This document shows, piece after piece, positions 44,601 to 54,795 of a stretch of DNA of 64,000 nt (positions within the stretch are counted from its first letter, which is position 1; every line of letters starts with the position of its first letter). The notes beneath the pieces were generated by a model. It saw nothing but the letters and a program-made list of their open reading frames with translations, did not search any database and was not told the origin of the DNA. The stretch is from Semisulcospira habei (Eukaryota > Mollusca > Gastropoda > Semisulcospiridae). The stretch is from assembly GCA_036245525.1 (NCBI GenBank), contig BTPG01000005.1, positions 212,100,899 through 212,164,898 on the forward strand. The letters are read 5' to 3'. A program made the position numbers and the translations under genes.

Positions 44601-45081
44601 GAAAACAGAGTTACACATGTACGACACGTCTGATTACCCAAAAGATCACCCGCTGTTCAGCACTCAAAACAAAAAAGTTCATGGTAAGTTTAAAGACGAA
44701 CTCAATGGGGTGCCTATTGTTGAGTACGTTGGACTGAGATCAAAAATGTATTCCATACTGTACCAAAAAGGCAGTGAGTCAAAAGCAAAAGGCATTAAAA
44801 AAACAGCGATAAAAAATAAAGATATCTGTCATGAACATTACAAGCAAGTTTTAGATGGAGAACCGATGTCTGATTATCCAAACAAAACACTGAGATCAAA
44901 TAGACACAATATTGAAATGATCCAAACACATAAAAAGTCTCTAGCAGTAGGGGACACAAAACGAGCGTTTTACACTAAGGAAAAGGCTTATGCACCTGGG
45001 CATTACAGGCTCAAGTCATCTGAACAAATAGCCGATGAATTAATTGATGAATTAATTGATGAAATGATTAAAAATGCGTAA
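41657..45081 (+). pseudogene. Protein-primed DNA polymerase B, Polinton A (one nonsense, two frameshifts)
   Basis: Replicative polymerase of Polintons. N-terminal region with N-K-D-N-F-C-F-M-W-C-V-L-A-T-L-H, then a zinc-finger-like C-K-K-C-x12-H-x4-C. 3'-5' exonuclease: V-V-Y-A-D-F-E-S (near 42640) and F-H-N-L-K-G-Y-D-S-H (near 43085). Polymerase motif A Y-L-D-A-N-N-L-Y-G (near 43795), motif B F-K-L-M-N-N-A-C-F-G-K-T-M-E-N (near 44248), motif C Y-T-D-T-D-S-M (near 44540), and G-L-R-S-K-M-Y. Breaks: TAA at 43454-43456 in frame, a frame change near 43910, and another in the A8 run near 44411. Otherwise full length (about 1,140 codons). Start follows AAATAAAAATG; a shared N-terminus is found at 62497 in B. 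Confidence 0.9.
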
Positions 45082-46066
45082 CAGTGTCTGGAGGAATAAT
45101 CTGTAATTCTTCTCTGACAAATGCCCTCTGAGGCGCAGGCTCATACAGATAATAAATCGATGCATTAGTGCCAAGGACTATTTTTTTAATATTGTGAATG
45201 GACGTAGACCATATTGGATCAGTTGCCCTATGTCTGACGTCATTCTCGACCTCGCCGGGTTGATATAGATATCTTACCTGTTTTGTAAACAAGCTTGTGT
45301 CTGGAGGTGTTCTTTTTATTTCTGACCCTGATGGTATTGCTTTTAATTTAATAGCATCAGCAGGTTTTAATTGACCCTCATTATTCATTGCTTTTATCAC
45401 AGATGGTAATCTCTTAACCCACTCAGTGTTACGTGAGTCATGCATTAGTTCCTTATAATACTGATAGCTGAAAAGTCTCTCTGATAATTGTTTGTTAAAG
45501 TTTACAACAATAGCCTGTGATCTGTGCACGCCTGGTATGCCTCGCCGCACTAACACTCCATGCTTTGCAAATAACTGATTAACAGCGCCTTTAAATTCAG
45601 ATCTGTCATCGACTTGCACAAGTCTGGGAAATTTTAAAGGACCACGACTATATATCTTTGTTAACACAGTGGCCACTGTACTAGCATTTTTGTCAGTTAT
45701 GGGTTTGGTGTCCTTATACCTTGAAGCTATGTCGACAACAGTTAATGCATACTTGTATCGTTTCTTTCTTATTGTATCATGTGGCAAGAACAGAAGATCC
45801 ATTTGATGGGTGTCATTAGGGATAGTATTTACAAAATGAGGTCTTGTTATTTTTCTTGGAGCAGGTAAATAAATTTGCCAAATTGCTTGTTTTTGTAGCC
45901 ACTGTTTTATTTGTTCGAGTGTAACATTCCCACCCACAGCAGCATGCATTTTTTCTATTGCGGTTTTTCCTTTCCAGTAACCAACAGGAGAGTAATATAT
46001 TTTTGATAGTTTAGCTCCGACGTCGATCATTTCTTCTAGCAATAAAAACTCCTGTAAAATAAACAA
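45068..46066 (-). CDS. Retroviral-type (rve) integrase, Polinton A, catalytic Glu apparently lost
   Basis: 332 codons, no stops. First catalytic Asp in H-Q-M-D-L-L-F-L-P (D90), second in L-V-Q-V-D-D-R-S-E-F-K-G (D153; Gly after the Asp pair is Arg here). The third block reads S-Q-A-I-V-V-N-F-N-K-Q-L where Polinton integrases have V-E-R-F-N-(K/R), so the catalytic Glu position is Val188. N-terminal helices K-T-A-I-E-K-M-H and T-L-E-Q-I-K-Q-W-L are typical of Polinton integrases. The true start may be M13 (46030). The 5' end overlaps the next gene. It ends 14 bp inside the PolB 3' end (tail to tail). An open frame with altered catalytic residues implies a recent or tolerated loss. Confidence 0.85.
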   Translation of the reverse strand: MFILQEFLLLEEMIDVGAKLSKIYYSPVGYWKGKTAIEKMHAAVGGNVTLEQIKQWLQKQAIWQIYLPAPRKITRPHFVNTIPNDTHQMDLLFLPHDTIRKKRYKYALTVVDIASRYKDTKPITDKNASTVATVLTKIYSRGPLKFPRLVQVDDRSEFKGAVNQLFAKHGVLVRRGIPGVHRSQAIVVNFNKQLSERLFSYQYYKELMHDSRNTEWVKRLPSVIKAMNNEGQLKPADAIKLKAIPSGSEIKRTPPDTSLFTKQVRYLYQPGEVENDVRHRATDPIWSTSIHNIKKIVLGTNASIYYLYEPAPQRAFVREELQIIPPDTVTHF

Positions 46067-46448
46067 ATGTCATTCCTACTAAAACAAATATTATTTCTCC
46101 ATTTCTTTGTTCTGGGCTTGGCTTGTAGTAGTCGCTAAGTTTTGGTTGTGGGATGGTCATGTCTTCGCCAGTAACAAGAAAATATTCTTTGATCGCGTCA
46201 TCGACATTTGAAAATGTATGCTGTGCGTGACCCTCAAGCCTGAGTTTTTCATTGATAAAATCAAGTTTCTCTATTCTTTGCTTCTCCTAATCCTGTTGGG
46301 CTTGTGCCAGTTTTTCAGATGCCTCATTGTGACGCTTCATTTCTTCTGCTGATTCCTCTCTACCCATTTTTGAAAAGAGATAGTTTGATCCACTAAATGT
46401 CAATGCATTAACAACGGCCCCACCAATCATAATAGCTATAGTTGCCAT
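46011..46448 (-). pseudogene. Conserved Polinton protein of 145 residues with one nonsense codon
   Basis: Begins M-A-T-I-A-I-M-I-G-G-A-V-V-N-A-L and contains E-K-L-D-F-I-N-E-K-L-R, D-D-A-I-K-E-Y and a hydrophobic helix near the C-terminus (I-I-F-V-L-V-G-M-T-F-V-Y-F), ending at TAA 46011-46013. TAG at 46287-46289 (codon 54) interrupts it, at a site where a Trp (TGG) is likely in relatives. I recognise this pattern (Gly-rich hydrophobic N-terminus, RLDFINExL) from invertebrate Polinton-type elements; function unknown. Overlaps the integrase start. Confidence 0.65.
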
Positions 46449-46457
46449 ACTTTTTAT

Positions 46458-46688
46458 TTATATAGAAACATTTTCTGAAATAATTCCTTGCTTGACTAGA
46501 AAGTCTTTTGTGGCAATCGATGCTGTTACAACAGCTACTAGCTTAGCACTGTCTTCGAAGTCTAATCTACTCAAGTCAGCTGATTTCATTTTGAGAAGAC
46601 TTTTCCCCAGCATAGAATAAGCAACGTTTAGTCCACTTATTATGGCAGAGTGATAGACGAGGTTCATTATGTTCTTTGTGTCACTCAT
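46458..46688 (-). CDS. Conserved small Polinton protein, 76 residues
   Basis: M-S-D-T-K-N-I-M-N-L-V-Y-H-S-A-I-I-S-G-L at the start and T-K-D-F-L-V-K-Q-G-I-I at the end, with two moderately hydrophobic segments. The final TKD.LVKQGI motif is common to small proteins of related elements known to me. Function unknown. Ends 9 bp before the next gene's start. Confidence 0.6.
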   Translation of the reverse strand: MSDTKNIMNLVYHSAIISGLNVAYSMLGKSLLKMKSADLSRLDFEDSAKLVAVVTASIATKDFLVKQGIISENVSI

Positions 46689-46724
46689 TTTCTTATGCTA
46701 CAAAAATTAAAATAATAAATTTAT

Positions 46725-47150
46725 TTACTGCATGTAAAATGGGTCCACGGCTTTGGGTGTTGCTGGTAATGTGGCGACTACTTCTTTTGTTTTTGGAGTG
46801 CTTGATTTTTTGGACACTGTTTGAGTCTGTAGTTTGTATTTTTTGTATAATTGGTAACCTACGTAACCAAATCCGACAACAAATCCAGCAACTATATAAT
46901 TTGATATTTTTGGTTTAGACTCAGTTGTTTGTTTTTCACTTTGTTGGGGGTGTGTTGGTCCTGACGGTAGTGACACTGGTGCTGTTGATGGTGTGTCAGT
47001 CTTTTGTGCCTGAATCTGTAATTTGTTTTGTCTGTTATATTCAGCTAATTTTTTTCCCGCCGCTATTCGACCTGGGCTTTTAGTCTTAGTCACTGTTTGA
47101 ACCTGTGTCAAGACAGGACTCTGTTGTGGAGTCATCTGGGTCTCATCCAT
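46725..47150 (-). CDS. Conserved small Polinton membrane protein, 141 residues
   Basis: N-terminal Gln/Thr-rich part, P-G-R-I-A-A-G-K-K-L-A-E-Y-N-R-Q-N-K (conserved in related elements), a Pro/Ser/Thr linker, one transmembrane segment (N-Y-I-V-A-G-F-V-V-G-F-G-Y-V-G-Y) and a basic tail. Overlaps the start of the gap before the upstream gene by 8 bp (47143-47150). Function unknown. Confidence 0.6.
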   Translation of the reverse strand: MDETQMTPQQSPVLTQVQTVTKTKSPGRIAAGKKLAEYNRQNKLQIQAQKTDTPSTAPVSLPSGPTHPQQSEKQTTESKPKISNYIVAGFVVGFGYVGYQLYKKYKLQTQTVSKKSSTPKTKEVVATLPATPKAVDPFYMQ

Positions 47151-47607
47151 TTTCTTCTAATTTAAAATTTATTTTAGAAAAATCAATATGACTACTAGTA
47201 ACAAGTAAGGTTACCACAGGTGCAAGGTAATTCCCAAACTTGTAAAACATAAGGCATGCTAATTTGCCGATTGAACTTGAAACAATGGGGTTGCTTTCGA
47301 GATCATGTGACAGACTGTCACTATCAACAGGCAGGAAGTGACTCACAGCTGTTGTATATAGGCAGACAAGAGATCGACTCAAATCACGGGTCATTAGTGA
47401 ACTAATGTGAATTTCATATTTAGAATGTAGTTTGATTAGCTCATCAGCAGTGAGTGATTCTATGTCTTCTGTCATGTATTGTTTTCCGAGAAAGGCTTTT
47501 GATTTTCCAGAAACAACTACAGAGAGAAGCCTTTGTTTTTTAGAGTCTAAGTCTTTGTTCTCTACAGCACAGATATCACTTAGAAGTAGCAATTCGTCTT
47601 GATTCAT
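47143..47607 (-). CDS. Conserved Polinton protein, 154 residues
   Basis: Contains Y-M-T-E-D-I-E-S-L-T-A-D-E-L-I-K-L, K-Y-E-I-H-I-S-S-L-M-T-R-D-L, F-L-P-V-D and C-L-M-F-Y-K-F-G-N-Y-L-A-P, a pattern I recognise from Polinton-type elements of corals, molluscs and others (x-Y-E-x-x-(I/L)-x-x-x-M-T). Open, start after TTATAAAATG. Rightmost gene, 55 bp from the terminal repeat. Function unknown. Confidence 0.6.
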   Translation of the reverse strand: MNQDELLLLSDICAVENKDLDSKKQRLLSVVVSGKSKAFLGKQYMTEDIESLTADELIKLHSKYEIHISSLMTRDLSRSLVCLYTTAVSHFLPVDSDSLSHDLESNPIVSSSIGKLACLMFYKFGNYLAPVVTLLVTSSHIDFSKINFKLEENG

Positions 47608-47662
47608 TTTATAATGTAATATAATAATTTTGTTAAAGAAGTCAATGGCAGCATTAATTATT

Positions 47663-47970
<308 letters not shown>

Positions 47971-48570
47971 TGTGTGCACAGTAGAATATCTTGCATCTAA
48001 GTAAAGTCAACTTCACTTCACACATATTATAGCAAGACTGAAACTGTACCATGAAATTCAAGTTGTTGTTACAATTTTTCTTAAATCTAGACGTCAAAGT
48101 GAAACTCATGTGATGTAAAATATAAAATTACATCATGACAAATGACGTTTTTCAAACCAATGACGCGTAAGCACTGTGACCCTTACAGAGCTTACTGATG
48201 TATTGGTAAATGTGCGAGGCTTTTTCAATAGGAGATATTTAAAAATTAGAATCAGCTCAAAGACAACAGGTAGAGACACTTGACAGCGAGTACAGCTCGC
48301 AAGTAAAAGTGACTTTGAGGGTTCTGGCTCTCATATTGATGAGACTTTTTGAGTTTTGGTTCATCCCATATTGTTTACTCACAAAACTGAAAAAGTTGAA
48401 ATATTTGTATTTAAGGAACCAGACACCTGCATACCCACTCCATGCCACCAAGGGGCTTTACCTCTTGTGAACCTCATGCAGATAGAGCGAACTGGCTGAA
48501 CCGCTGTGAATACGTGAATTGCATGCATTTTTGTTACATTCTTCTGATTTAAGGATGACGTCTGTTGCAG
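47971..48570. other. Non-coding interval upstream of the LDLa exon
   Basis: No gene recognised. Probably intron of the host gene carrying the LDLa exon; ends in a pyrimidine-containing acceptor (GTCTGTTGCAG). Confidence 0.4.
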
Positions 48571-48687
48571 TGAACAATACATGCCCTTGGGATCACTTCC
48601 AATGCAGCAGTGGACGATGTTTGCCTCTTTTCGAGCTCTGTGATGGCGATAAAGACTGCCCGGACGGATCGGATGAAATGGGCTGTG
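48571..48687 (+). CDS. LDL-receptor class A domain exon of a host gene
   Basis: A 117-bp exon between acceptor GTCTGTTGCAG and donor GTAAGT, symmetric phase 1-1. It encodes one complete LDLa module: [31 protein letters not shown], with all six Cys and the acidic calcium-binding D-x-x-x-D-C-x-D-x-S-D-E pattern. LDLa modules bind ligands extracellularly in receptors, proteases and matrix proteins; one exon cannot identify the gene. Neighbouring exons were not seen in the window, so both Polintons may sit in its introns. Confidence 0.8.
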
Positions 48688-48835
48688 GTAAGTACAGATA
48701 CATGTTGAGACAGACGGACGGGTCTGACTGGCTTGCTGGCTGACTGACTGACATACGAACAAAATCAAGAACAAGAGGAAGACAAGTGTGTAAAATGCAA
48801 GGAAATAACCAAGCAAGAAAAAAAAGCAGGCTGTT

Positions 48836-49960
48836 ACGTGTTAGTGGTCGTCGTAGTATGATGCAGTCACACCAGACACACTCACGTTGGGTTCTTGTAG
48901 AGAAACCTTACTCAGTTGCAAATCGTCACACGTGGCACAAGGTTGTAGACCACACTGGAGTAACAGTTCCAACAGTAATTTATTCTCGTGATGCACTATC
49001 TGTCACAAATGCATCCACTCTTTGATACACTGTCTCTTATACATTACGTCCACACTTTGATACAATGTCTCTCATACAATACATCCGCACTTTGATACAC
49101 TGTCTCTCATACGATACATCGGCACTTTGATACAATGTCTCTCATACAATACATCCACACTTTGATACACTGTCTCTTATACATTACATCCACACTTTAA
49201 TACTCTGTCTCACACAGCACATCCACACTTTGATGCACTGTCTTCTATACAAAACATCCACACTTTGATACAATGTCTCTCACAATACATCCACACTTTG
49301 ATACACTGTCTCTCATACAATACATCCACACTTTGATACACTGTCTCTCATACAATACATCCGCACTTTGATACACTGTCTCTCACAATATATCCACACT
49401 TTGATACACTGTCTCTCACAATAAATCCACACTTTGATACACTGTCTCTTATACACTACATCCACACTTTGATACACTGTCTCTCACAATACATCCACAC
49501 TTTGATACACTGTCTCTCACAATACATCCCCACTTTGATACACTGTCTCTTATACAATACATCCACACTTTGATACACTTTCTCTCATACAGTACGTCCA
49601 CACTAAGATACAATGTCTCTCATACAATACATCCGCACTTTGATACACTGTCTCTAATACAATGCATCCACACTTTGATACACTGTCTCTAATACAATAC
49701 ATCCACACTTTGATACACTGTATCACACAATGCGTCCGCACCTTGAAACACTGTCTCTCATACAATGCATATATTTCCTAACACCCTCTTTTATACTATT
49801 ACAGATTTCCAGAACAATCCCGCAAATTAGACAGCTCATCCAATCAGAAAAGAAAACGTAATCAAAATCAGTAATATTCATTAAAAACAACACTATAAAT
49901 ATATCTACAATCTTCAACTAAAATCTAGGTGCATTACGTAAATGTTATGAAATGTAGCCA
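48836..49960. repeat. Dispersed repeat family R, copy 2, with minisatellite expansion
   Basis: Left part (GTCGTCGTAGTATGATG through CCAACAGTAATTTATT) and right part (TTCCTAACACCCTCTTTTATACT through CAATCAGAAAAG) match the copies at 16.8 and 50.5 kb. The middle is a minisatellite (49015-49770). Confidence 0.7.
49015..49770. repeat. Minisatellite, 32-37 bp unit, about 21 copies
   Basis: Unit CACACTTTGATACACTGTCT followed by CTCATACAATACATC with or without TACAA. The other two family R copies have only one to three related units at this point. Confidence 0.9.
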
Positions 49961-50092
49961 ACACGTGTGCTACAAAACTTTTACCTCATATTTAGGGTCA
50001 CTAGAACAGTCACGCCTTTTCCAGGACCTTCCAGCTTAATCTAGGTCGGATTTTGCAATACTCCATAAGCCAGTTCTAGCTACCGTGCACCC

Positions 50093-50109
50093 TCCCCCCC
50101 CCCCCCCCA
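50093..50109. repeat. (C)n homopolymer
   Basis: CCCTCCCCCC...CAG run of about 16 C. Confidence 0.95.
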
Positions 50110-50157
50110 GTACTGTAAAAGCTGGGCTTCAAAGTGTATCTTATTATGTCCTGTGAG

Positions 50158-50325
50158 GGAAGCCAGGTGGCTTGGTGGTAGAGCGTTTGCCACTCGACCG
50201 AAAGGTCCCGGGTTCGAATCCAGCTTGGGTCAAAACTTGTTCAGACCCTATTTCGGTGCCTCGTCTTTGAAATCATCTTCGTGGTGAACAACAGATGTTA
50301 AGCCTTAAACGTTAACGTGTTTTTT
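50158..50325 (+). mobile_element. tRNA-derived SINE
   Basis: Starts near GGGAAGCCAGGTGGCTTGGTGG. Box A-like TGGCTTGGTGGTAGAG and box B GGTTCGAATCC sit at tRNA spacing. The 3' part ends with GTTAAGCCTTAAACGTTAACG and a short T run. The cloverleaf 3' end and CCA context of a true tRNA are absent, so this is a SINE head rather than a tRNA gene. Confidence 0.75.
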
Positions 50326-50469
50326 TATGTTCCCATAAAATCCTTAGGAACACACCAACGATATAGCCGATTGCGCAAGGATACCCCCATTCACGCTTTT
50401 CATGGATGCTAAAATGAACTTGAGAAACATTTTCATCTAAATAAATCAGAATTCATTCCAGAAGCCCAA

Positions 50470-50880
50470 ATTTTACGTGGTAGTCGTAGTCGTAGTATGA
50501 TATCACACTAGACGCACGCACGTAGGGTTCTTGTAAAGAAACTTCAATCAGCTGGAAATCGTCACACGTGGCACAAGGTTGTAGACCACTCAGTAGTAAC
50601 AGTTTCAACAATATTATATTGCATCGATGCGATCTTCACACAATGCATTCACAAATGCACCAACACTCATACACTGTCTCCTCTACAACGCATCAACACT
50701 TTTGACATACTGCGTCTTATAACAATGTACACACATACTTCCTAACAAGGTCTTTTATACTATTACAGATTTCCAGAACAATCCAGCAAATTCGCACAAT
50801 ACAACCAAGCAGAAAAAGAAAACGTAACCAAAACTCATTAATATTCATGAAAAAGAATACGCTAGAATGAACTACAAATG
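50470..50880. repeat. Dispersed repeat family R, copy 3
   Basis: GTGGTAGTCGTAGTCGTAGT through ATTAATATTCATGAAAAAG. Closest to copy 1 in the GATGCGATCTTCACACAATGCA block. Contains AGTATAAAAGACC on the minus strand. Confidence 0.65.
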
Positions 50881-50904
50881 TCCACTACTATCTAAGCGTC
50901 TCTG

Positions 50905-52290
50905 TAACAATTGTACACAAACCAAGGGGAATCACAGCGCTGGACAGACAAACAGTTAGTTCCCCTGCCCCCGCCTATCAGGCACCTAATCGCCAGCCCA
51001 CAGAGAAATACGCAGGTATAGAACAAGACGATCATTTCCATCCTCAAAAAAAATGGATCAGGTCTCTTATATAACCCATGTCTTTCTCCGGAACATAGGA
51101 AGTAGGCAGGAGAAACATACATACACAAACATGAAGGTGCGCTACTATATGTGGTCGGGTAAATACCCTGATTTCCCACAGTAGATGCACAGAACATTAC
51201 ACAACAATGTAACGATACAAATTTGCCTCGAGTTATAGATACTCACAAACCAGAAAGGTGAGGCTAGCGCTGGAAGAATTGTACACAAACCAAGGGGAAT
51301 CACAGCGCTGGACAGACAAACAGTTAGATCCCCTGCCCCCGCCTATCAGGCACCCAATCGCCAGCCCACAGAGAAATACGCAGGTATAGAACAAGACGAT
51401 CATTTCCATCCTCAAAAAGAATGGATCAGGTCTCTTATATAACCCATGTCTTTCTCCGGAACTTAGGAAGTAGGCAGGTGAAGCACACATACACAAACAT
51501 GAAGAACAAACGTATTTCTCTGTGGGCTGACGATTGGGTGCCTGATAGGCGGGGGCATGGGATCTAACTGTTTGTCTGTCCATACATACACAAACATGAA
51601 GAACAAACGTATTTCTCTGTGGGCTGGCGATTGGGTGCCTGATAGGCGGGGGCAGGGGATCTAACTGTTTGTCTGTCCAGCGCTGTGATTCCAATTGGTT
51701 TGTGTACAATTCTTCCAGCGCTAGCCTCACCTATCTGGTTTGTGAGTATCTATAACTCCAGGCAAATTTGTATCGTTACATTGTTGTGTAATGTTCTGTG
51801 CATCTACTGTGGGAAATCAGGGTATTTACCCGACCACATATAGTAGCGCACCTTCATGTTTGTGTATGTATGTTTCTCCTGCCTACTTCCTAAGTTCCGG
51901 AGAAAGACATGGGTTATATAAGAGACCTGATCCATTCTTTTCGAGGATGGAAATGATCGTCTTGTTCTATACCTGCGTATTTCTCTGTGGGCTGGCGATT
52001 GGATGCCTGATAGGCGGGGGCAGGGGATCTGTTTGTCTGTCCAGCGCTGTGATTCCCCTTGGTTTGTGTACAATTCTTCCAGCGCTAGCCTCACCTATCT
52101 GGTTTGTGAGTATCTATAACTCGAGGCAAATTTGTATCGTTACATTGTTGTGTAATGTTCTGTGCATCTACTGTGGGAAATCAGGGTATTTACCCGACCA
52201 CATATAGTAGCGCACCTTCATGTTTGTGTATGTATGTTTTTCCTTCCTACGTCCTAAGTTCCAGAGAAAGACATGGGTTATATAAGAGAA
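50905..52290. repeat. Array of 363-bp LTR-like units in opposite orientations
   Basis: Unit runs (plus sense) from TTGTTGTGTAATGTTCTGTG to GCAAATTTGTATCGTTACA, with GGGTTATATAAGAGACCTG inside (TATA-like). Tandem junctions TCGTTACA/TTGTTGTG occur at about 51779/51780 and 52143/52144 in plus sense, and at about 51216-51222 in minus sense. Orientation flips near 51500-51590. About five units or parts. Each unit has the same open frame with a signal-peptide-like stretch (M-E-M-I-V-L-F-Y-T-C-V-F-L-C-G-L), but it shifts among copies. Could be tandem solo LTRs or a promoter-containing satellite. Confidence 0.7.
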
Positions 52291-53150
52291 AGGAAGATAG
52301 AGATTTTTTGAGCAATTTATATCGATCCCAAATTTCCGGGATTTTGAGACCACAAATTTCCACGCCTTTCTGCCACCCAATTTTCTCCAGAAATGTTAAT
52401 ATTAACCTCAAACAGCGCGCCACAAGCGGCTTTCCTAACATACCAACCCCTACTACATTATTATTTAACAATCACCATTTTATGTACCTCCCCGCTAATA
52501 CCAACAGGGGGCTAACACCTGAGCTAATTAATATATTGATTATGTAAACATTTGCACATTAAAATGTAATAAATCATTGACCATTTGCGTAGCTTTACTG
52601 TGTAGTGTATTTCGGGAATTTCCGATTTGATTAATTTTATACAGTGGGTTACTTCCCTTAGAAATTTATTCTTAGCAAGCTTACAGCGCTCCAAATTTCT
52701 GAGAAAAGAAATACATAATTACTCGCTTATCTATAACAATCAACTAAACAAGGTTAATCTGACTGCTAACAATGTTCATCTCAATCGGATATATGATTAG
52801 TTAGCGTTACAGACCTGTAAATCAATCAATACAGAACCGGTCGCCGGAAAAGATGCATTGCACAACTTCCTGTATGATCTGCTTATATTTATATAGATAA
52901 AAATAACTACATTACCTTGGGCCGAGGCTGGCCTGGTAGTCTCGACCCCGCAACACATGTACCGAGTAGATCTTGGCACAAATTTACTAGGTATGTGTGT
53001 GCGTAGGTTCGACTCCACCTCAAAAAAATCTCACAAATTTTCGTTTCGATAAATGACTGAGCTGTGAGATTCTCATCTGGGGTGTGACGATCCAATAATT
53101 AAAATAATTTAAAAAATGCCGGCAAATAAATAAATAAAATAAAATGTGCC
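52291..53150. other. Unannotated interval
   Basis: AT-rich; no gene or repeat recognised. Confidence 0.4.
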
Positions 53151-53680
53151 CACGGGTAAAAATGGGGGTTAATGGGGTAAGGGGTAGATAAGGGGGTAAG
53201 GGGTGGTAAGGGGTTAAGGGGTGGTAAGGGGTGGATAATGATTGTACATTGCTTAACGTCCCGACAGCAACAAGGCTTTCTCAGGACGTGCCTGCACTGC
53301 TTGTGAAAAAAAAACTAAACAGAAAATTGAATGTATGTCGCCAGCCGGTCAAATACATTAAATAAACCTACAACATGGGGCATAAATAAAGCTAAGACCA
53401 TTTAGCAACACACATCCAATATCAAGAGCTACAGGCAGTGCAGACAGTAGGGAGAGTTTTAAAAAGGCAAATACAGGTGAATGGACAAAGGGTAGACAGA
53501 AACACATGCCCCAGAATAGAGAGAAAAACCCACCCTGTGGGGCTGACCAGGGTGACCCTGGGAACTAAAAAATACCTAACCCCACCCAAGTCCCCCAGGG
53601 CAGACCCGGGTGGGGCGGTAAGGGGTGGATAAGGGGGTAAGGGGTTGTAAGGGGGTTGGGTGGGGTATGTGTCTGTCTGT
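53150..53680. repeat. G-rich minisatellite (GGGGTAAGGGGTGGATAA-like), split by a SINE
   Basis: Units of TAAGGGGTGG(A/T)TAA and GGGGTAAGGGG at 53150-53239 and again at 53616-53670. Plus strand is rich in G4 runs, so quadruplex formation is plausible. Confidence 0.85.
53236..53616 (+). mobile_element. SINE-like repeat, copy 6
   Basis: Complete copy, GATTGTACATTGCTTAACG to GCAGACCCGGGTGGGG. GGTAAGGGGTGGATAA occurs on both sides (53224-53239 and about 53618-53633), consistent with a target duplication, although it is also the local repeat unit. Confidence 0.85.
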
Positions 53681-53711
53681 CTGTCCATTACCTTGTCCCG
53701 TCTGGGCGACG

Positions 53712-53792
53712 GAACGCCAATCCGATTCACAATGCCTCTTCAAGAGGGGCATGTGTAATCCTCTCTTGAAAAGGCCAATTGTGAATCGGATT
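53712..53792. repeat. Inverted repeat, about 32-bp arms
   Basis: CCAATCCGATTCACAATGCC and CTTCAAGAGG are mirrored by CTCTCTTGAAAAGGCCAATTGTGAATCGG after a short spacer (GGCATGTGTAAT). Confidence 0.75.
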
Positions 53793-54279
53793 AAAAAGAC
53801 GGGATTTTTGTTAAAAATGTTTATATCAGATTAAACAGACGAGATTTTTGTTAAAAATGTTTATATGTTAAAATGCCATTTTCACATTTTTGCGCTCAGT
53901 CTAGGTTTAGAACGCAACTGTGAGAGACAGTGGTATGTCGCGTTAGTCATTTTTTAAACTTTTTAGTACCTGAGTCGGTCAAGCCTTCAATTTCGCCGAG
54001 TCAATCACTGTTTCTATGTGTTATTACAAAAGAGCTATCTTAAAAACCGCATTAGTAACCGGTCTATGTACCGCTTGTTAAGCGTTGGACGGCGCGGTGT
54101 TAACAGAATGTTGATCGGCTTTTCAATCGTAGTCATTGCTAGACAAAACACAGAGTTAAATGTCTCTGTTTACAAGGGTCTTAGCAAGCTGTGTAATCTC
54201 ATGTGATCGTTGTATCTAGCGTATACAATGACGTCTGTGTTTATGTCTGTCTACCTTTTGATTGTCTGTCTTTGTCAGT

Positions 54280-54672
54280 GTGAGTGTCTGTATGACTGTG
54301 CCGTGCGTATGTGCGTGCATGTCAGTGCGTGTTTGTCTTTGTCTCTATGTGTGTGCGTGCATTGTGTGCGTATGTATATGTGAGAGCGTGTATGTGTGAG
54401 TGCATGCGTGTTTATATGTGTGTGTGTGCGTGTATGCACGTGTGTGTGCGCGCGTGCGTGTGTGAGTGCCTGTATGTATGAGCGTATATGTGAGTGCGTG
54501 TGTGTGTATGCGTATGTATGCGTGTATATATGCGTGTGTGCTTGTGAGTGTTTGTGTGTGTGCATGTGTGCGTATGTGTTTGTTTGTGTGTTTGCGTGCG
54601 TGTATGCATGTGTTTATATGTGTATGTGCATCCGTGCTTGCGTGCGTGCGTGTGTGTTTGTTTGTGTGCGTG

Positions 54673-54700
<28 letters not shown>
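54280..54700. repeat. Imperfect (GTGTGC)n/(TG)n tract with a (TA)n core at its end
   Basis: Degenerate TGTG(T/C)GTATG repeats over 400 bp, then (TA) at 54672-54697. Cys/Val/Thr/His-rich frames here are artefacts. Confidence 0.9.
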
Positions 54701-54705
<5 letters not shown>

Positions 54706-54794
54706 TAGAGATATAAGATATAAGATTCCAAGAACATTTTTTTTTCATTGCCTCTGTGCCAATACCCCCCAAAACATAGTTATTTAAATATTAA

Positions 54795-54795
<1 letters not shown>

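Noticed and set aside
49015..49770. CRISPR-like array
   Set aside because: Units are contiguous with no unique spacers, in a eukaryotic dispersed repeat; it is a minisatellite.
50158..50235. Functional tRNA gene
   Set aside because: Boxes A and B are present but the acceptor stem does not pair properly and the sequence continues into a SINE body.
51233..52207. Small secreted protein encoded in the 363-bp units
   Set aside because: The frame has a signal-peptide-like stretch but changes length and frame among copies, so it is kept only as a remark under the repeat.
53150..53240. Interstitial telomere
   Set aside because: GGGGTAA-like units are irregular and do not match TTAGGG; a G-rich minisatellite is simpler.
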